Positions 8,294-16,485 are shown, counted from the stretch's first letter. The stretch: DNA of 24,105 nt from Candidatus Hermodarchaeota archaeon (GCA_016839995.1 JAEOTD010000081.1:1-24105); one strand, 5' to 3'. Notes: a model not told the origin generated them from the letters alone. Numbers and translations: made by a program.

Positions 8294-8545
8294 GTGAAAT
8301 TGTCAACTGGTAGGTCACGTCTCCGAACATTACTTAGTCGTTTTGGAACGCTTCTTGAGGCGATTTTCGTTTTCGCCCTGTTAATTAGTGGAATTGGAGT
8401 TATCTTTCTTGGGAAAATCTCAGGTTTTATTGACGCAGGTATGCTTCTTTTCTCTATCAGCTTAGCAGTTCAGATAGTTGCATTCTTTCTGCTGGGATTT
8501 TACCTATATTTCCGGTTCTTACGAAGCATAGTTAGAGTCGAATAA
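8294..8545 (+). CDS. Small two-helix membrane protein of unknown function
   Basis: An 83-residue protein with a basic N-terminus (residues 1-16, five Lys/Arg) and two hydrophobic segments, about 19-40 and 47-73. The tail RFLRSIVRVE is positive. By the positive-inside rule both ends probably face the cytoplasm. Start is GTG 8294; TTG 8300 is an alternative. No family was recognised. It follows a TATA box and dyad of its own and is 60 bp upstream of the prepilin peptidase gene, so the two may be cotranscribed. Codon content and hydrophobic periodicity support it as a real gene. Confidence 0.65.
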   Translation: MKLSTGRSRLRTLLSRFGTLLEAIFVFALLISGIGVIFLGKISGFIDAGMLLFSISLAVQIVAFFLLGFYLYFRFLRSIVRVE

Positions 8546-8605
8546 TTCTACTCAAATAAGTTGACTTCTTTAAGGTGGAATAGTAACTCTACTTGAGGGT
8601 ACTCC

Positions 8606-9187
8606 TTGGATATTCTTCTCGGAATTTCTGTTGCAGTCTTCATCTTTTGTCTTCTACTATTCGCTGCAATACGTGATTTGCAGACCAGAGAAGTACCCAA
8701 TTGGGTGTGGCTGTTAGGATTATTTGGTCTTCCACTCACAGTCTTGCGCCTAGGATTAACTGGGTTATTACACCCATATGGATTACAAGTCTTGTTAGTC
8801 TTCATTCTAGTAATTATTAGCTTCCGAGTGGGAGTACTTGGGGGTGCAGATGGGAAAGCAGTGTTAGTCATCTCATTGCTTTACCCTTGGATAGTTCTGG
8901 ATCCTGTCTGGCTTTTAGTAGCACCAGTTATGGTGTTAATTGGTGGGTTCCTTCTGGTTGGACTTCAAAGTCTCGGGCTTCTTCTTCGCAACATGCTAAC
9001 TTGGAAACGAGTTTCAAAGCGTCAAGTTAATCTTCAAAAACCCACGAGAAAATCATATTGGTTTATTCGAACTCTTTCTGTTCACCCAACAGATGAAGAG
9101 CATTGGAAACGGGTTGAGGTTCCACTCATTGTCTACTTCTTTGTAGTATTCACTTTGTTATTGATTACAACAAGTGTGCTACTCTAA
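8606..9187 (+). CDS. A24-family prepilin/preflagellin peptidase
   Basis: A 193-residue polytopic membrane aspartyl protease that would cleave class III signal peptides of archaeal pilins and archaellins. The two catalytic aspartates are visible: Asp24 in AAIRDLQTREVPNW and Asp83 in GGADGKA, matching the family DxxxxxxPN and GxGD patterns (here GGAD). Hydrophobic segments lie at about 3-22, 34-50, 60-78, 86-101, 103-120 and 172-192. A basic cytoplasmic loop at about 128-168 precedes the last helix. The length is short, like archaeal FlaK/PibD, with no N-terminal methylase domain. Start TTG 8606 is supported by GAGGGT at 8595-8600. No pilin genes lie in the window. Confidence 0.85.
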   Translation: MDILLGISVAVFIFCLLLFAAIRDLQTREVPNWVWLLGLFGLPLTVLRLGLTGLLHPYGLQVLLVFILVIISFRVGVLGGADGKAVLVISLLYPWIVLDPVWLLVAPVMVLIGGFLLVGLQSLGLLLRNMLTWKRVSKRQVNLQKPTRKSYWFIRTLSVHPTDEEHWKRVEVPLIVYFFVVFTLLLITTSVLL

Positions 9188-9200
9188 GAGTTCGAAATGG

Positions 9201-9941
9201 TTAGAGTTCGCCGCCAGGCATTACAACTAGTCCTGAACTACTGATTTCAAATGGGAATCGTTTTAGGCTGTGACCGGTTTGACGCATTTTGCGGACTACC
9301 AGACTACGTCGAAGTTCTCGATCCTGTTCGGTGAGTGATAGGATAATTAGTCCTTGCGCGATGAACTCTTCAACTCCATATCGGCTGAAACCGGTTGACC
9401 CTTCAGCTACCTCAGAAGTCATGATTGATGTTGCGCCTAGTTCTCGTAATAGGCTTGATAGCTTGAATATAGCATTGCGAACTGCGGCGATTCCTTCGAA
9501 GCGAATGCCCAGGCCTGACACTGAATCGATAACAATTCGTCGGGCATTTATTCGTTTTGTAACTCGATAGATTTCCTGCGCAAGTGCGTTTATGTCTAGC
9601 CCAGTGCGAATAGCATGAGGTTCGGTTGTTGGAAGTCCAGCTTTGCTTGAGGCTGCATCGACAATGATTAGTTTCTCTTCTTCTTGCAATTTTTCGAAGT
9701 TCCATCCAAAACGTGTTGCTTCATGTCGCAACTCTTTTGGTCGCTCTTCTAAAGTGACAAACACACCATTGTCACCATATTTCATTGCGCCTGAATAGAG
9801 AAACTGCATGCAGAAGATCGTTTTTCCTGTTCCTGCTCCACCAGAAACAAGTACGTTACTTCCTGGTATGAACCCTCCGTGAAGGATTCCATCTAATCCA
9901 GGAATACCTGTCTTCACCCGTTCAGATGTCTCAGACATCAT
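9201..9941 (-). CDS. KaiC/RAD55-like single-domain RecA-superfamily ATPase
   Basis: A 246-residue ATPase of the archaeal KaiC-like group. The N-terminal VKTGIPGLDGILHGGFIPG is followed by Walker A GGAGTGKT (34-41), paired glutamates LEERPKEL (65-66) and Walker B RIVIDS (135-140). The C-terminal segment VVRKMRQTGHSLKRFPFEIS is typical of the family. An upstream in-frame ATG at 9980 exists, but AAGGAGGA at 9947-9954 sits six bases before ATG 9941, and the family usually starts there (second ATG at 9938). The start overlaps the end of the Lrp gene by 11 bp, implying one operon with coupled translation. Family members are usually proposed to act in signalling. No specific partner is visible beyond the Lrp protein. 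Confidence 0.9.
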   Translation of the reverse strand: MMSETSERVKTGIPGLDGILHGGFIPGSNVLVSGGAGTGKTIFCMQFLYSGAMKYGDNGVFVTLEERPKELRHEATRFGWNFEKLQEEEKLIIVDAASSKAGLPTTEPHAIRTGLDINALAQEIYRVTKRINARRIVIDSVSGLGIRFEGIAAVRNAIFKLSSLLRELGATSIMTSEVAEGSTGFSRYGVEEFIAQGLIILSLTEQDRELRRSLVVRKMRQTGHSLKRFPFEISSSGLVVMPGGEL

Positions 9942-10458
9942 CAGTTTCCTCCTTTTCAATAATTGGTACGCCCGTGCCAATCAGGCTGTCCCCTTTTGTT
10001 GGTTGTTTCAGGAACCACAATTTGGCATCAACAACATCGGGGTTGTCTTTTAATTTATCAAAGATCTCTTGAATATCCGTTGTCCGTTTACCAAGAATAA
10101 CCGCGAAAATCCCAGTTTCGGTTTCATTTAATGCAAGAAGAATGACATTCAATCGACTTTCCAGTTCTGCTCTGATTTTCTGAGTATGCTCTATCGTTAT
10201 GTCACGAAGAATATGCCCACCAATTTCAATGAACATAACACCGGATACTGAATATCCAAGCATCACTTGATCAATACTTACAGTGAATCTTTTTATTACA
10301 CCAGCTTGCTGAAGTTTTCGGATACGAAATAGGATAGTGGTGTCCGGGATATTTTGATTCATTGCTTTTGATAATGTTCTGGCGATTTGCGTGTATTTAG
10401 CTCGTCCATCTTTCTGGAGTAGAGACAGAATATGCAAATCCTTGTCATCCAGTTTCAC
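9931..10458 (-). CDS. Lrp/AsnC-family transcriptional regulator
   Basis: A 175-residue regulator with an N-terminal helix-turn-helix: LDDKDLHILSLLQKDGRAKY, then a recognition region around PDTTILFRIRKLQQAGVI. Its ligand-binding RAM-type domain is at about 65-155. It is longer at the C-terminus than a standard Lrp protein (about 150 residues), with a charged tail ending EKEETDDV. Start GTG 10458 has GGGAG four bases upstream. AT-rich sequence near 10525-10534 (CTTTTATTT read leftward) may be the TATA. The downstream overlapping KaiC-like ATPase gene suggests a dedicated regulator-ATPase pair. Confidence 0.88.
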   Translation of the reverse strand: MKLDDKDLHILSLLQKDGRAKYTQIARTLSKAMNQNIPDTTILFRIRKLQQAGVIKRFTVSIDQVMLGYSVSGVMFIEIGGHILRDITIEHTQKIRAELESRLNVILLALNETETGIFAVILGKRTTDIQEIFDKLKDNPDVVDAKLWFLKQPTKGDSLIGTGVPIIEKEETDDV

Positions 10459-10562
10459 TAAACTCCCTCGATGCAGAATTGTCTAAAACGCCTTTCAGCA
10501 AGGATGCCTATTAAGGTTTCCTCAAATAAAAGTACGAATTTACACGAAATCCTCAATATGGC

Positions 10563-10919
10563 TCAGGGAGTAAGTGTTGAGAAATAGTACACAAAGTTGA
10601 ATACAAGAATCCAAATTACAAGGAAAAGCAGTACACCAGTCCCTAAACCTTTCATAAGGCCTTTTGCGTGCCCACCCACTTCTTGAGGATCAACGTCCAG
10701 AACATAGAGGGGAATCAAATAAGATAAAACGACTAAAACGATTCCTATTATAAACCCGACCAGCCCCAAGGGACCCGAAAGGTTAAAGGCTAAGGCAATT
10801 GCTGCTCCAATAAGTGCGAAGATAAGTCGCGTGTAATAGACTAAGTCTTCGGGAGAAATTCTATTTCGCCAAAAGTGATTCCAAGGTAATGGTTCTTCAG
10901 GTAATGACTTTTTTGACAA
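10563..10919 (-). CDS. EMC6/Rab5IF-like small membrane protein
   Basis: A 118-residue protein with three hydrophobic segments, about 29-50, 53-73 and 92-113, after a hydrophilic N-terminus. Compared from memory with human EMC6, the order of features matches. A Tyr-x-Arg start to helix 1 (YYTRLIFALIGAAIA) is followed by a Leu-x-Gly turn into helix 2 (GLVGFIIGIVL). A polar loop follows, then a Gly-rich helix 3 ending with an aromatic tail (GLGTGVLLFLVIWILVFNFVYYF). EMC6 belongs to the membrane insertase complex of the eukaryotic ER, and archaeal relatives may pair with an Oxa1/EMC3-type insertase. Start TTG 10919 has ACGGAGG seven bases upstream. It is head to head with NFACT. The family call is plausible but rests on recollection of the pattern, not an alignment. 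Confidence 0.55.
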   Translation of the reverse strand: MSKKSLPEEPLPWNHFWRNRISPEDLVYYTRLIFALIGAAIALAFNLSGPLGLVGFIIGIVLVVLSYLIPLYVLDVDPQEVGGHAKGLMKGLGTGVLLFLVIWILVFNFVYYFSTLTP

Positions 10920-10931
10920 TGGTGAGCCTCC

Positions 10932-12941
10932 GTGAGTTCTAGTATGTCTGCATCCGATGTATTTGTTATGCTACGGGAAATCAAGGATGTATTAATCGGG
11001 AGATGGATTCTGAATATTTATCAACTTAACGGTACACTGCTTTTTAAGTTCAGTTCTGATTCACCAAACAAAATTTGGTTGCTAATCGAGCCTGGAAAGC
11101 GCATGCACCTAACGTCTCTTACCTATGAACGTGAAGCTAAACTCCGATCGTTTTGTAAAGCGCTACGAAAACAACTTCGTGATCATAAGGTGTCTGACAT
11201 TGAACAACATGATTTTGATCGGGTTGTTTATCTTCGAGCAGGACCTCCAGAAAAGCGTTTTACCCTTGTGATAGAGCTCTTTGGTGGTGGGAATGCAATT
11301 CTACTCGATCCACAGGATAGAATTATTTCAGCAATGACCTTTCGGCGGATGAGAGATCGTGATGTTGTACGAGGAGCCACGTTTCAGTTTCCCCCACTTA
11401 GAGCAATGGATCCGCGGAACGTTTCATTAGATAGTTTGAATGAAATTCTTGATACATCAGATCATGAGTTGGTTCGTACGTTAGCACGGAACTTGAATGT
11501 GAGTGGAACGACGGTAGAAGAGATTCTTTCAATTGCTGAACTTCAACCTAAATTAATTGCATCAAGTCTCAGCGTGGGTCAGAGGAAAACGCTTGACAAA
11601 GTAATGAAAGGATATTTCCAGTCTCTCGCTGATGAGCCTTTAAACCCCCAGATGATTTTTAATGAGAATGAGGAACCAATTCGAGTTGTTCCGAAAGCAA
11701 GTACTTTGTATCCAAATGCAAGAACTGAGGAATTTTCTACCTTCAATGAAGCGCTTGATAATTTCTATTCGTCACATACGGAGGATGTTGCTGTTGATCA
11801 GGTTGAGATTAAATTCAAACAGGAGTTAGAAAAACTTCAGCGGTTACAACAACAACAACAGGAACATCTTGACACAATGCAAACACGAGCGGCTCAAAGT
11901 CGTGAGGCTGCTAACGGCATTTATCAAAATCTCAATATCGTTGAGGAGCTTCTTTCCACAATTCAAGATGCACGGCAACAAAATCTCTCTTGGAAAGAAA
12001 TCGCCAAACGCCTTGATGATGGAAAGCAAAAACAAATACCTGCTGCATTGATTTTCGAAAAAGTCGATCAACACGCAGGTCGTGTTCAAATCAGATTAGG
12101 TCAAGTAACTACGACACTAGATATCCGGTTATCTGCGACAGATAATGCGAATCAATTGTTTCAGCGCAGCAAACAATTAGAGAAGAAGGTCAAAGGAGCA
12201 TCGATTGCTATTGAAGATACTGAAGCAAAGATAGCTAGACTCAAAGAGAAACGAGAAGAGGAATTAATTCAAGTGGAGTTTGAGAAACCTGTTCTTCGTA
12301 GGAAAAAACGTTGGTATGAGAAATTTCGATGGTTTCGAACATTCAATAATACTTTGGTTCTCGGAGGCCGCGATGCTGGAAGTAACCAACAGTTAATTCG
12401 TAAATACCTTGAAGAATCAGATTTGTTTTTCCACGCTGATTTCTCTGGAGCCCCAGTTGTTGTTGTGAGAACTGAAGGACAAGAAATTACAGAACAGGAG
12501 TTACAGGAGATTGCCACGTTTTCGGTCAGTTACTCGCGTGCATGGAAAGCTGGTTGGAGTGCTGCCGACACTTATTGGGTGAGAAGTGATCAGGTCTCTT
12601 TAAGTGCGCCTTCTGGCGAGTTTCTCCCCAAAGGCTCTGTTATGGTTCGTGGTGAAAGAAACTATATTCGGAATGCACCTGTGCGAGTCGCCATTGGACT
12701 GATTGTTGATGAGGATTTTCCAATTATCATCGCAGGTCCTGAATCCTCAATTCAATTACAAACCAAGGTGTTTGTTAGGCTCATTCCAGGAAAAATGAAG
12801 GTGTCAGATGCTGCAAAACAATTGCGTAAACAGTTCGCTAGTCAGGTTCCTGAGTTGATTCGTGAACAAGTTCATGCCCTGAACCTTGATGAAATTATCG
12901 CCGCTTTACCACCAGGACCTGTTACCTTTGTGAGTGATTAA
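10932..12941 (+). CDS. rqcH: NFACT family protein (RqcH / Rqc2 / NEMF homologue)
   Basis: A 669-residue protein of the NFACT family, which binds obstructed large ribosomal subunits and recruits tRNA to add C-terminal tails during ribosome quality control. The NFACT-N domain spans about 1-180 (IYQLNGTLLFKF, GGGNAILLDP), followed by helical domains. A coiled coil lies at about 295-445. The NFACT-R domain (about 455-600) has WYEKFRWFRTFNNTLVLGGRDAGSN, FFHADFSGAPVVV, APSGEFLPKGSVMVRG and NYIRNAPV, all signature segments. Start GTG 10932 has GGTGA six bases upstream; ATG 10944 is an alternative. It is followed after 85 bp by the CBS protein gene. Identity is firm. Confidence 0.95.
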   Translation: MSSSMSASDVFVMLREIKDVLIGRWILNIYQLNGTLLFKFSSDSPNKIWLLIEPGKRMHLTSLTYEREAKLRSFCKALRKQLRDHKVSDIEQHDFDRVVYLRAGPPEKRFTLVIELFGGGNAILLDPQDRIISAMTFRRMRDRDVVRGATFQFPPLRAMDPRNVSLDSLNEILDTSDHELVRTLARNLNVSGTTVEEILSIAELQPKLIASSLSVGQRKTLDKVMKGYFQSLADEPLNPQMIFNENEEPIRVVPKASTLYPNARTEEFSTFNEALDNFYSSHTEDVAVDQVEIKFKQELEKLQRLQQQQQEHLDTMQTRAAQSREAANGIYQNLNIVEELLSTIQDARQQNLSWKEIAKRLDDGKQKQIPAALIFEKVDQHAGRVQIRLGQVTTTLDIRLSATDNANQLFQRSKQLEKKVKGASIAIEDTEAKIARLKEKREEELIQVEFEKPVLRRKKRWYEKFRWFRTFNNTLVLGGRDAGSNQQLIRKYLEESDLFFHADFSGAPVVVVRTEGQEITEQELQEIATFSVSYSRAWKAGWSAADTYWVRSDQVSLSAPSGEFLPKGSVMVRGERNYIRNAPVRVAIGLIVDEDFPIIIAGPESSIQLQTKVFVRLIPGKMKVSDAAKQLRKQFASQVPELIREQVHALNLDEIIAALPPGPVTFVSD

Positions 12942-13026
12942 AAAATTCTCTTAAGTGGTTTACCAAATGTAAGAGCCAAACTATTTTGAAGTGAATTGAT
13001 GAATAATACACAACGAGGTGAGATTG

Positions 13027-13836
13027 GTGCAAGTCGAGAAAGTCATGGCTAGCCCAGTAAAGACTATTGATAAAGACCAAACAATACCTGTGGCATTAGA
13101 TATCATGGCGAAATTGGGAATTTCTGCAATTCCAGTAACTGACGGAAATCAATTAGTCGGATTGATTACAGAATTGGATATTGTTGACCGGTTAGGATCA
13201 GCTCGTGCTGGTAAATTATCGCCTGCGAGCATTCATATTAGTTCAGTCATGGAACTAAATCCCGAAGTAGTTGAGCCTTCAACGGATATGTTTGAAGCGG
13301 CACAAATGCTTATCAAACGTAAAGAGCGGGCCTTACCTGTTGTAAAGGATGAGGAAATTGTAGGTATAATTACAAACACACATTTTGTGCAGCAATGTCG
13401 TGATATTACTGACATTCGAGTAGGTGATCTTCAATTAGAGAAGCCAATTAGTGTATCCCTAACTGACCGTGTTGTTCATGCGCGTCAATTGCTTTTAGCG
13501 AAGAATTTACCAGGATTACCTGTGTTTGACGAAGGACATGTCGTTGGTTTGGTTACGAAGAAACGATTAGCTCTAGGGTTTGCAGCGTTTCGGCGTGAGA
13601 CTCCTGCAAAGTATCAAAGTACTCGCTTGCGTGATTTTCTTGTGTCGAATATACTTACAAGTACTGATTTGACTACAACCCCAGATATGAAAGTTGGAGA
13701 AGCGGCGGAATTACTCCTTCGGGCTCATCAGCATCTGTTGCCAGTTATGAAAAAGGGAGTAATGGAAAGTATTCTGATAAGGCGTAGCCTTGTGAATTTA
13801 GTAGCTAATCGATTTAAACCTCAGAACAGCACCTGA
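13027..13836 (+). CDS. Protein with four CBS domains
   Basis: A 269-residue soluble protein consisting of four CBS repeats, at about 1-57, 72-125, 133-187 and 207-262. Each has the AIPV/ALPV/GLPV/LLPV strand followed by LVGLIT-type residues in the first three. The fourth is degenerate (VMESILIRRSLV). CBS pairs form Bateman modules that bind adenine nucleotides. Having no attached enzyme domain, it is a stand-alone energy or nucleotide sensor or an adaptor. The GTG at 13018 lies inside the Shine-Dalgarno-like GAGGTGA (13015-13021), so GTG 13027 (MQVEKVMASPV) is the better start. It is 19 bp upstream of AMMECR1, so the two are likely cotranscribed. Confidence 0.9.
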   Translation: MQVEKVMASPVKTIDKDQTIPVALDIMAKLGISAIPVTDGNQLVGLITELDIVDRLGSARAGKLSPASIHISSVMELNPEVVEPSTDMFEAAQMLIKRKERALPVVKDEEIVGIITNTHFVQQCRDITDIRVGDLQLEKPISVSLTDRVVHARQLLLAKNLPGLPVFDEGHVVGLVTKKRLALGFAAFRRETPAKYQSTRLRDFLVSNILTSTDLTTTPDMKVGEAAELLLRAHQHLLPVMKKGVMESILIRRSLVNLVANRFKPQNST

Positions 13837-13855
13837 GCCAGTGGGAGACTCATAA

Positions 13856-14506
13856 ATGCCCAAATTACTTAGCTTAGAAGATGGAGTTACTCTCACTAAA
13901 TTTGCAAGACAGACAATTGAGAGCTACCTTGCCGAAAAAAGACCCGCCGCCCTAGCTGAATCAACATCTGATGCTTTACAGGGGCATCGGAGCGTCTTTG
14001 TTACTTTGAAAAAACAACGTTCTCCTGATCGACCCGAATGGCAATTGAGAGGTTGTATTGGTCATTTACAGCCAGGACCAAATAGCCATCATAAGTCGAT
14101 ATCGCTAATTCAAGCAACTCAACAAGCTGCTTTAAGTTCTGCACTTGAAGACCCACGATTTCCTTCTGTTCAACCAGATGAAATGGAGTCAATTCTTGTT
14201 GAAGTTAGTGTTCTAACTTTGCCAGAAGAAATCTGTAGTGAGAACAGATCAAAACTTTCTAATCAAATTACTGTTGGTAAAGATGGGCTAATTATACAGG
14301 GTAAGGGATGGTATCGTGGCCTCCTTCTTCCTCAAGTTGCTCCAGAACAAGGTTGGAACGCTGAAGAGTTTTTGCAGGGTTGTTGTCAAAAGGCGGGATT
14401 ACCAACGAACTGCTATCTGGACCCGGATGTGAACGTTTTAAAGTTTCAGGCTCAGATTTTTTCAGAGACTACGCCGAGAGGGAAAATTGTAGAACGGGAG
14501 TTCTAA
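13856..14506 (+). CDS. AMMECR1 domain protein
   Basis: A 216-residue AMMECR1-family protein. The family signature LRGCIG is at residues 64-69, within EWQLRGCIGHLQP. Other conserved parts are the ALSSALEDPRFPSVQPDE segment, the LVEVSVL strand, and GKDGLIIQGKGWYRGLLLPQVAPEQGW near the C-terminus. The family is found across archaea, bacteria and eukaryotes, and its biochemical function is unsettled. In prokaryotes it is often fused or adjacent to MEMO and a radical SAM protein. Here a MEMO gene is about 5 kb downstream. ATG 13856 has GGGAG at 13843-13847. The stop is 1 bp from the stop of the convergent Lrp gene. Confidence 0.93.
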   Translation: MPKLLSLEDGVTLTKFARQTIESYLAEKRPAALAESTSDALQGHRSVFVTLKKQRSPDRPEWQLRGCIGHLQPGPNSHHKSISLIQATQQAALSSALEDPRFPSVQPDEMESILVEVSVLTLPEEICSENRSKLSNQITVGKDGLIIQGKGWYRGLLLPQVAPEQGWNAEEFLQGCCQKAGLPTNCYLDPDVNVLKFQAQIFSETTPRGKIVEREF

Positions 14507-14507
14507 A

Positions 14508-14963
14508 TTACTTTGCGTCGGATAGAAGGGGTGGCGTGTTATTAACTTCGTCTAAGACCATTAATGTGTTAATACTCGTTATGTCAGAGATTTTTGATAG
14601 GGATTTGTGTAAAAGTGTAGTAAAATCTGAAACTCCAGTTGCTAGTAATCGTACGACTAAATCAACATTTCCAGCAGTCTTGGTGATTGATAAGATTTGA
14701 GGAATTTTTTGAAGCTGTTTAGTAACTGCTTCAGCTTTACCATGTTCAGTTCGAATGAGAAGGAGAGATTGGATTGGCCACCCAATTTTCACCCAATCCA
14801 GTTCGGCTCCAAGCTTTGTTATTATCCCCCGAGAAACAAGGCTGTTAATTCTATTTCGTGCTGCAGTTGCACTTAAACCTACACTGCGCCCAAGTTCGGA
14901 AAACGAAATTCTTGAGTTCGATTGAAGGACCTGGAGGATTTGTAAATCCACTTCATCTAGCAT
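14508..14963 (-). CDS. Lrp/AsnC-family transcriptional regulator (second copy)
   Basis: A 151-residue standard-length Lrp protein. The N-terminal helix-turn-helix has LDEVDLQILQVLQSNSRISFSELGRSVGLSATAARNRINSL, the classic AsnC layout. The C-terminal RAM domain (about 65-140) contains the conserved TKTAGNVDLVVRL segment. It is distinct from the Lrp gene at 9931-10458, which has a longer tail and an inserted loop in the HTH. It is divergent from the CCA-adding enzyme gene across 70 bp that hold an inverted repeat, possibly its own operator. Effector unknown. Confidence 0.93.
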   Translation of the reverse strand: MLDEVDLQILQVLQSNSRISFSELGRSVGLSATAARNRINSLVSRGIITKLGAELDWVKIGWPIQSLLLIRTEHGKAEAVTKQLQKIPQILSITKTAGNVDLVVRLLATGVSDFTTLLHKSLSKISDITSINTLMVLDEVNNTPPLLSDAK

Positions 14964-15033
14964 GTTTAGGGAATCCCTCGAATTAGGGCTTAGGCTTCAT
15001 GACTTAAAAGCCTAGTCGCCAAGAAATCAATAG
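14964..15033. promoter_or_regulatory. Divergent promoter region with inverted repeat (Lrp / CCA-adding enzyme)
   Basis: This 70-bp region contains a perfect 7-bp inverted repeat, TAGGCTT (14991-14997) and AAGCCTA (15008-15014), with a 10-bp spacer. A smaller dyad, GGGAATCCC, lies at 14969-14977 just before the Lrp start. The 17-bp centre-to-centre spacing fits a dimeric regulator binding near the promoters of both genes. Lrp autoregulation is the natural hypothesis. TATA elements are not obvious. Confidence 0.35.
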
Positions 15034-16464
15034 ATGACACTCCTTAACCAGATTCGTGTTCAGAGTCTTAGAAAAATCCAGCCATCCAAAGCTGATTTGA
15101 AAGCCGCTTCCACAGTATTCAGCAAAGTGGAAAAGGCCCTAAGTGCAGAAATTGAAGCTAGAGCGTTTGAGGTTGCTTTTATCACGTTGGAAGGTTCATC
15201 TGGTATCAAACAGACGCAACTTCGAGGTTGGAAAGAATTAGATGTCTTCATCGGATTACCTGTTTCGGTGGTCCCCGATTCATTGGAGAATACTAAAACT
15301 GCTAAACCAGTGATTCGTCGATTGCTAAAGAAGATGGTCAGAGAAGTTGCTGTTAATGCGTTAAAGCGAACCAGTGCAAAAGATATCCAAGTGGCCTATG
15401 CTGAACATCCTTATGTTATAGCTCAATTGGATGGTTACAAAGTTGATATTGTATTTTGTTTCGACTTAACTATGGATTATATCACCGAATATGGACCGAT
15501 TACAGCAGTTGATCGTACGCCCCACCATTCTCGGTTTATTCACGCACATCTTTCAGAAGCTCAACGTAATGATGTTCGGCTGCTTAAAGCCTTCTTTCAA
15601 TCTTCCTATGTATATGGTGATTCAAGTCCAATTGGGCGTAGTGGCTTCACGGGCTTTAGTACAGAGATGTTAATCTTCCACACTGAAACATTTGAAGCAG
15701 CGCTTGAATATTTGTCGTATTTCGAGCCGAAGCCCCTGGATTTCTTCAACCGTTCATTGGATTCGTTGGTACAAAAATTCGCGTCTGATTTCTTAATTAT
15801 TTCAGATCCAATAGACCCGAATCGAAATATTGCGTCGAGTATATCAAAACGCGCTTACTTTTTTTCAACACACATGGCTCGCCAATTACTAGAATCTCCC
15901 TCGATAAGATTCTTCGATAAGCAACCGATTCCTCAATTGCCAGTGTCTGAACTGAACCAATTAGAATCCAATTATTGTGTAATCGAGTTTCAGGATCAAA
16001 CAGGTTGGCACTATACGAAAACCAGAGATAAACTCTATCGGTATTTTTCCAAGCTCTCAAGATTCCTCAGTCAGGAGCCCACTGGGGAGAAGAGATTTGG
16101 ATCTGTGTTGTTTGAGGAGCTATTTCATGAAGATGCTTATGTTATTGCACTGTATATTGAGAATACCGAGTTGAGTCGAACATTCATTAGAGCCGGACCC
16201 CCTCAAGACTATGTTAAGGGAGTTGACCAGTTCTTAGCAAAGCATCCTGAGGCCTTCTTAGAGAATGGTCGATATCATGTTGAGATTTCGCGACCATTTA
16301 CTAACGCAGATCAGGCTCTTCGTCACTTTCTATCCGAAAACCAGATCTCTCCAAAATTACGTCTCATCAACATAACTAGATCAGGCTCTACAACAATTGG
16401 AAAACAGGCATTATGGATTCTAATAAAGGCAGTTCAGCCCTTTATCAAATCCGAACAGAAGTAA
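15034..16464 (+). CDS. cca: Archaeal class I CCA-adding tRNA nucleotidyltransferase
   Basis: A 476-residue enzyme that adds or repairs the 3' CCA of tRNAs from CTP and ATP. The nucleotidyltransferase motif GSSGIKQTQLRGWKELDVF (54-72) contains the Gly-Ser pair and carboxylates Glu68 and Asp70. The third carboxylate is Asp138 in YKVDIVFCFD. TAVDRTPHHSRFI (about 160) is the conserved stretch of archaeal CCA enzymes. The AfCCA-like Glu-x-Asp, rather than Asp-x-Asp, fits this family. The canonical KGTWLRG reads KQTQLRG here, a mild divergence in the loop. Length is typical (about 440-480). ATG 15034 is used; no convincing SD was seen, so the message may be leaderless or weakly initiated. Confidence 0.93.
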   Translation: MTLLNQIRVQSLRKIQPSKADLKAASTVFSKVEKALSAEIEARAFEVAFITLEGSSGIKQTQLRGWKELDVFIGLPVSVVPDSLENTKTAKPVIRRLLKKMVREVAVNALKRTSAKDIQVAYAEHPYVIAQLDGYKVDIVFCFDLTMDYITEYGPITAVDRTPHHSRFIHAHLSEAQRNDVRLLKAFFQSSYVYGDSSPIGRSGFTGFSTEMLIFHTETFEAALEYLSYFEPKPLDFFNRSLDSLVQKFASDFLIISDPIDPNRNIASSISKRAYFFSTHMARQLLESPSIRFFDKQPIPQLPVSELNQLESNYCVIEFQDQTGWHYTKTRDKLYRYFSKLSRFLSQEPTGEKRFGSVLFEELFHEDAYVIALYIENTELSRTFIRAGPPQDYVKGVDQFLAKHPEAFLENGRYHVEISRPFTNADQALRHFLSENQISPKLRLINITRSGSTTIGKQALWILIKAVQPFIKSEQK

Positions 16465-16485
16465 CTCATCAAGCGACTACATATT

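Noticed and set aside
9201..9980. Longer KaiC-like start at ATG 9980
   Set aside because: It would overlap the Lrp gene by 50 bp and add a non-conserved basic leader. The strong SD AAGGAGGA supports ATG 9941.
11844..12090. CAA-rich segment of NFACT (poly-Gln) as a simple repeat of regulatory interest
   Set aside because: It is a short glutamine run inside the coiled coil, normal for low-constraint linker sequence.
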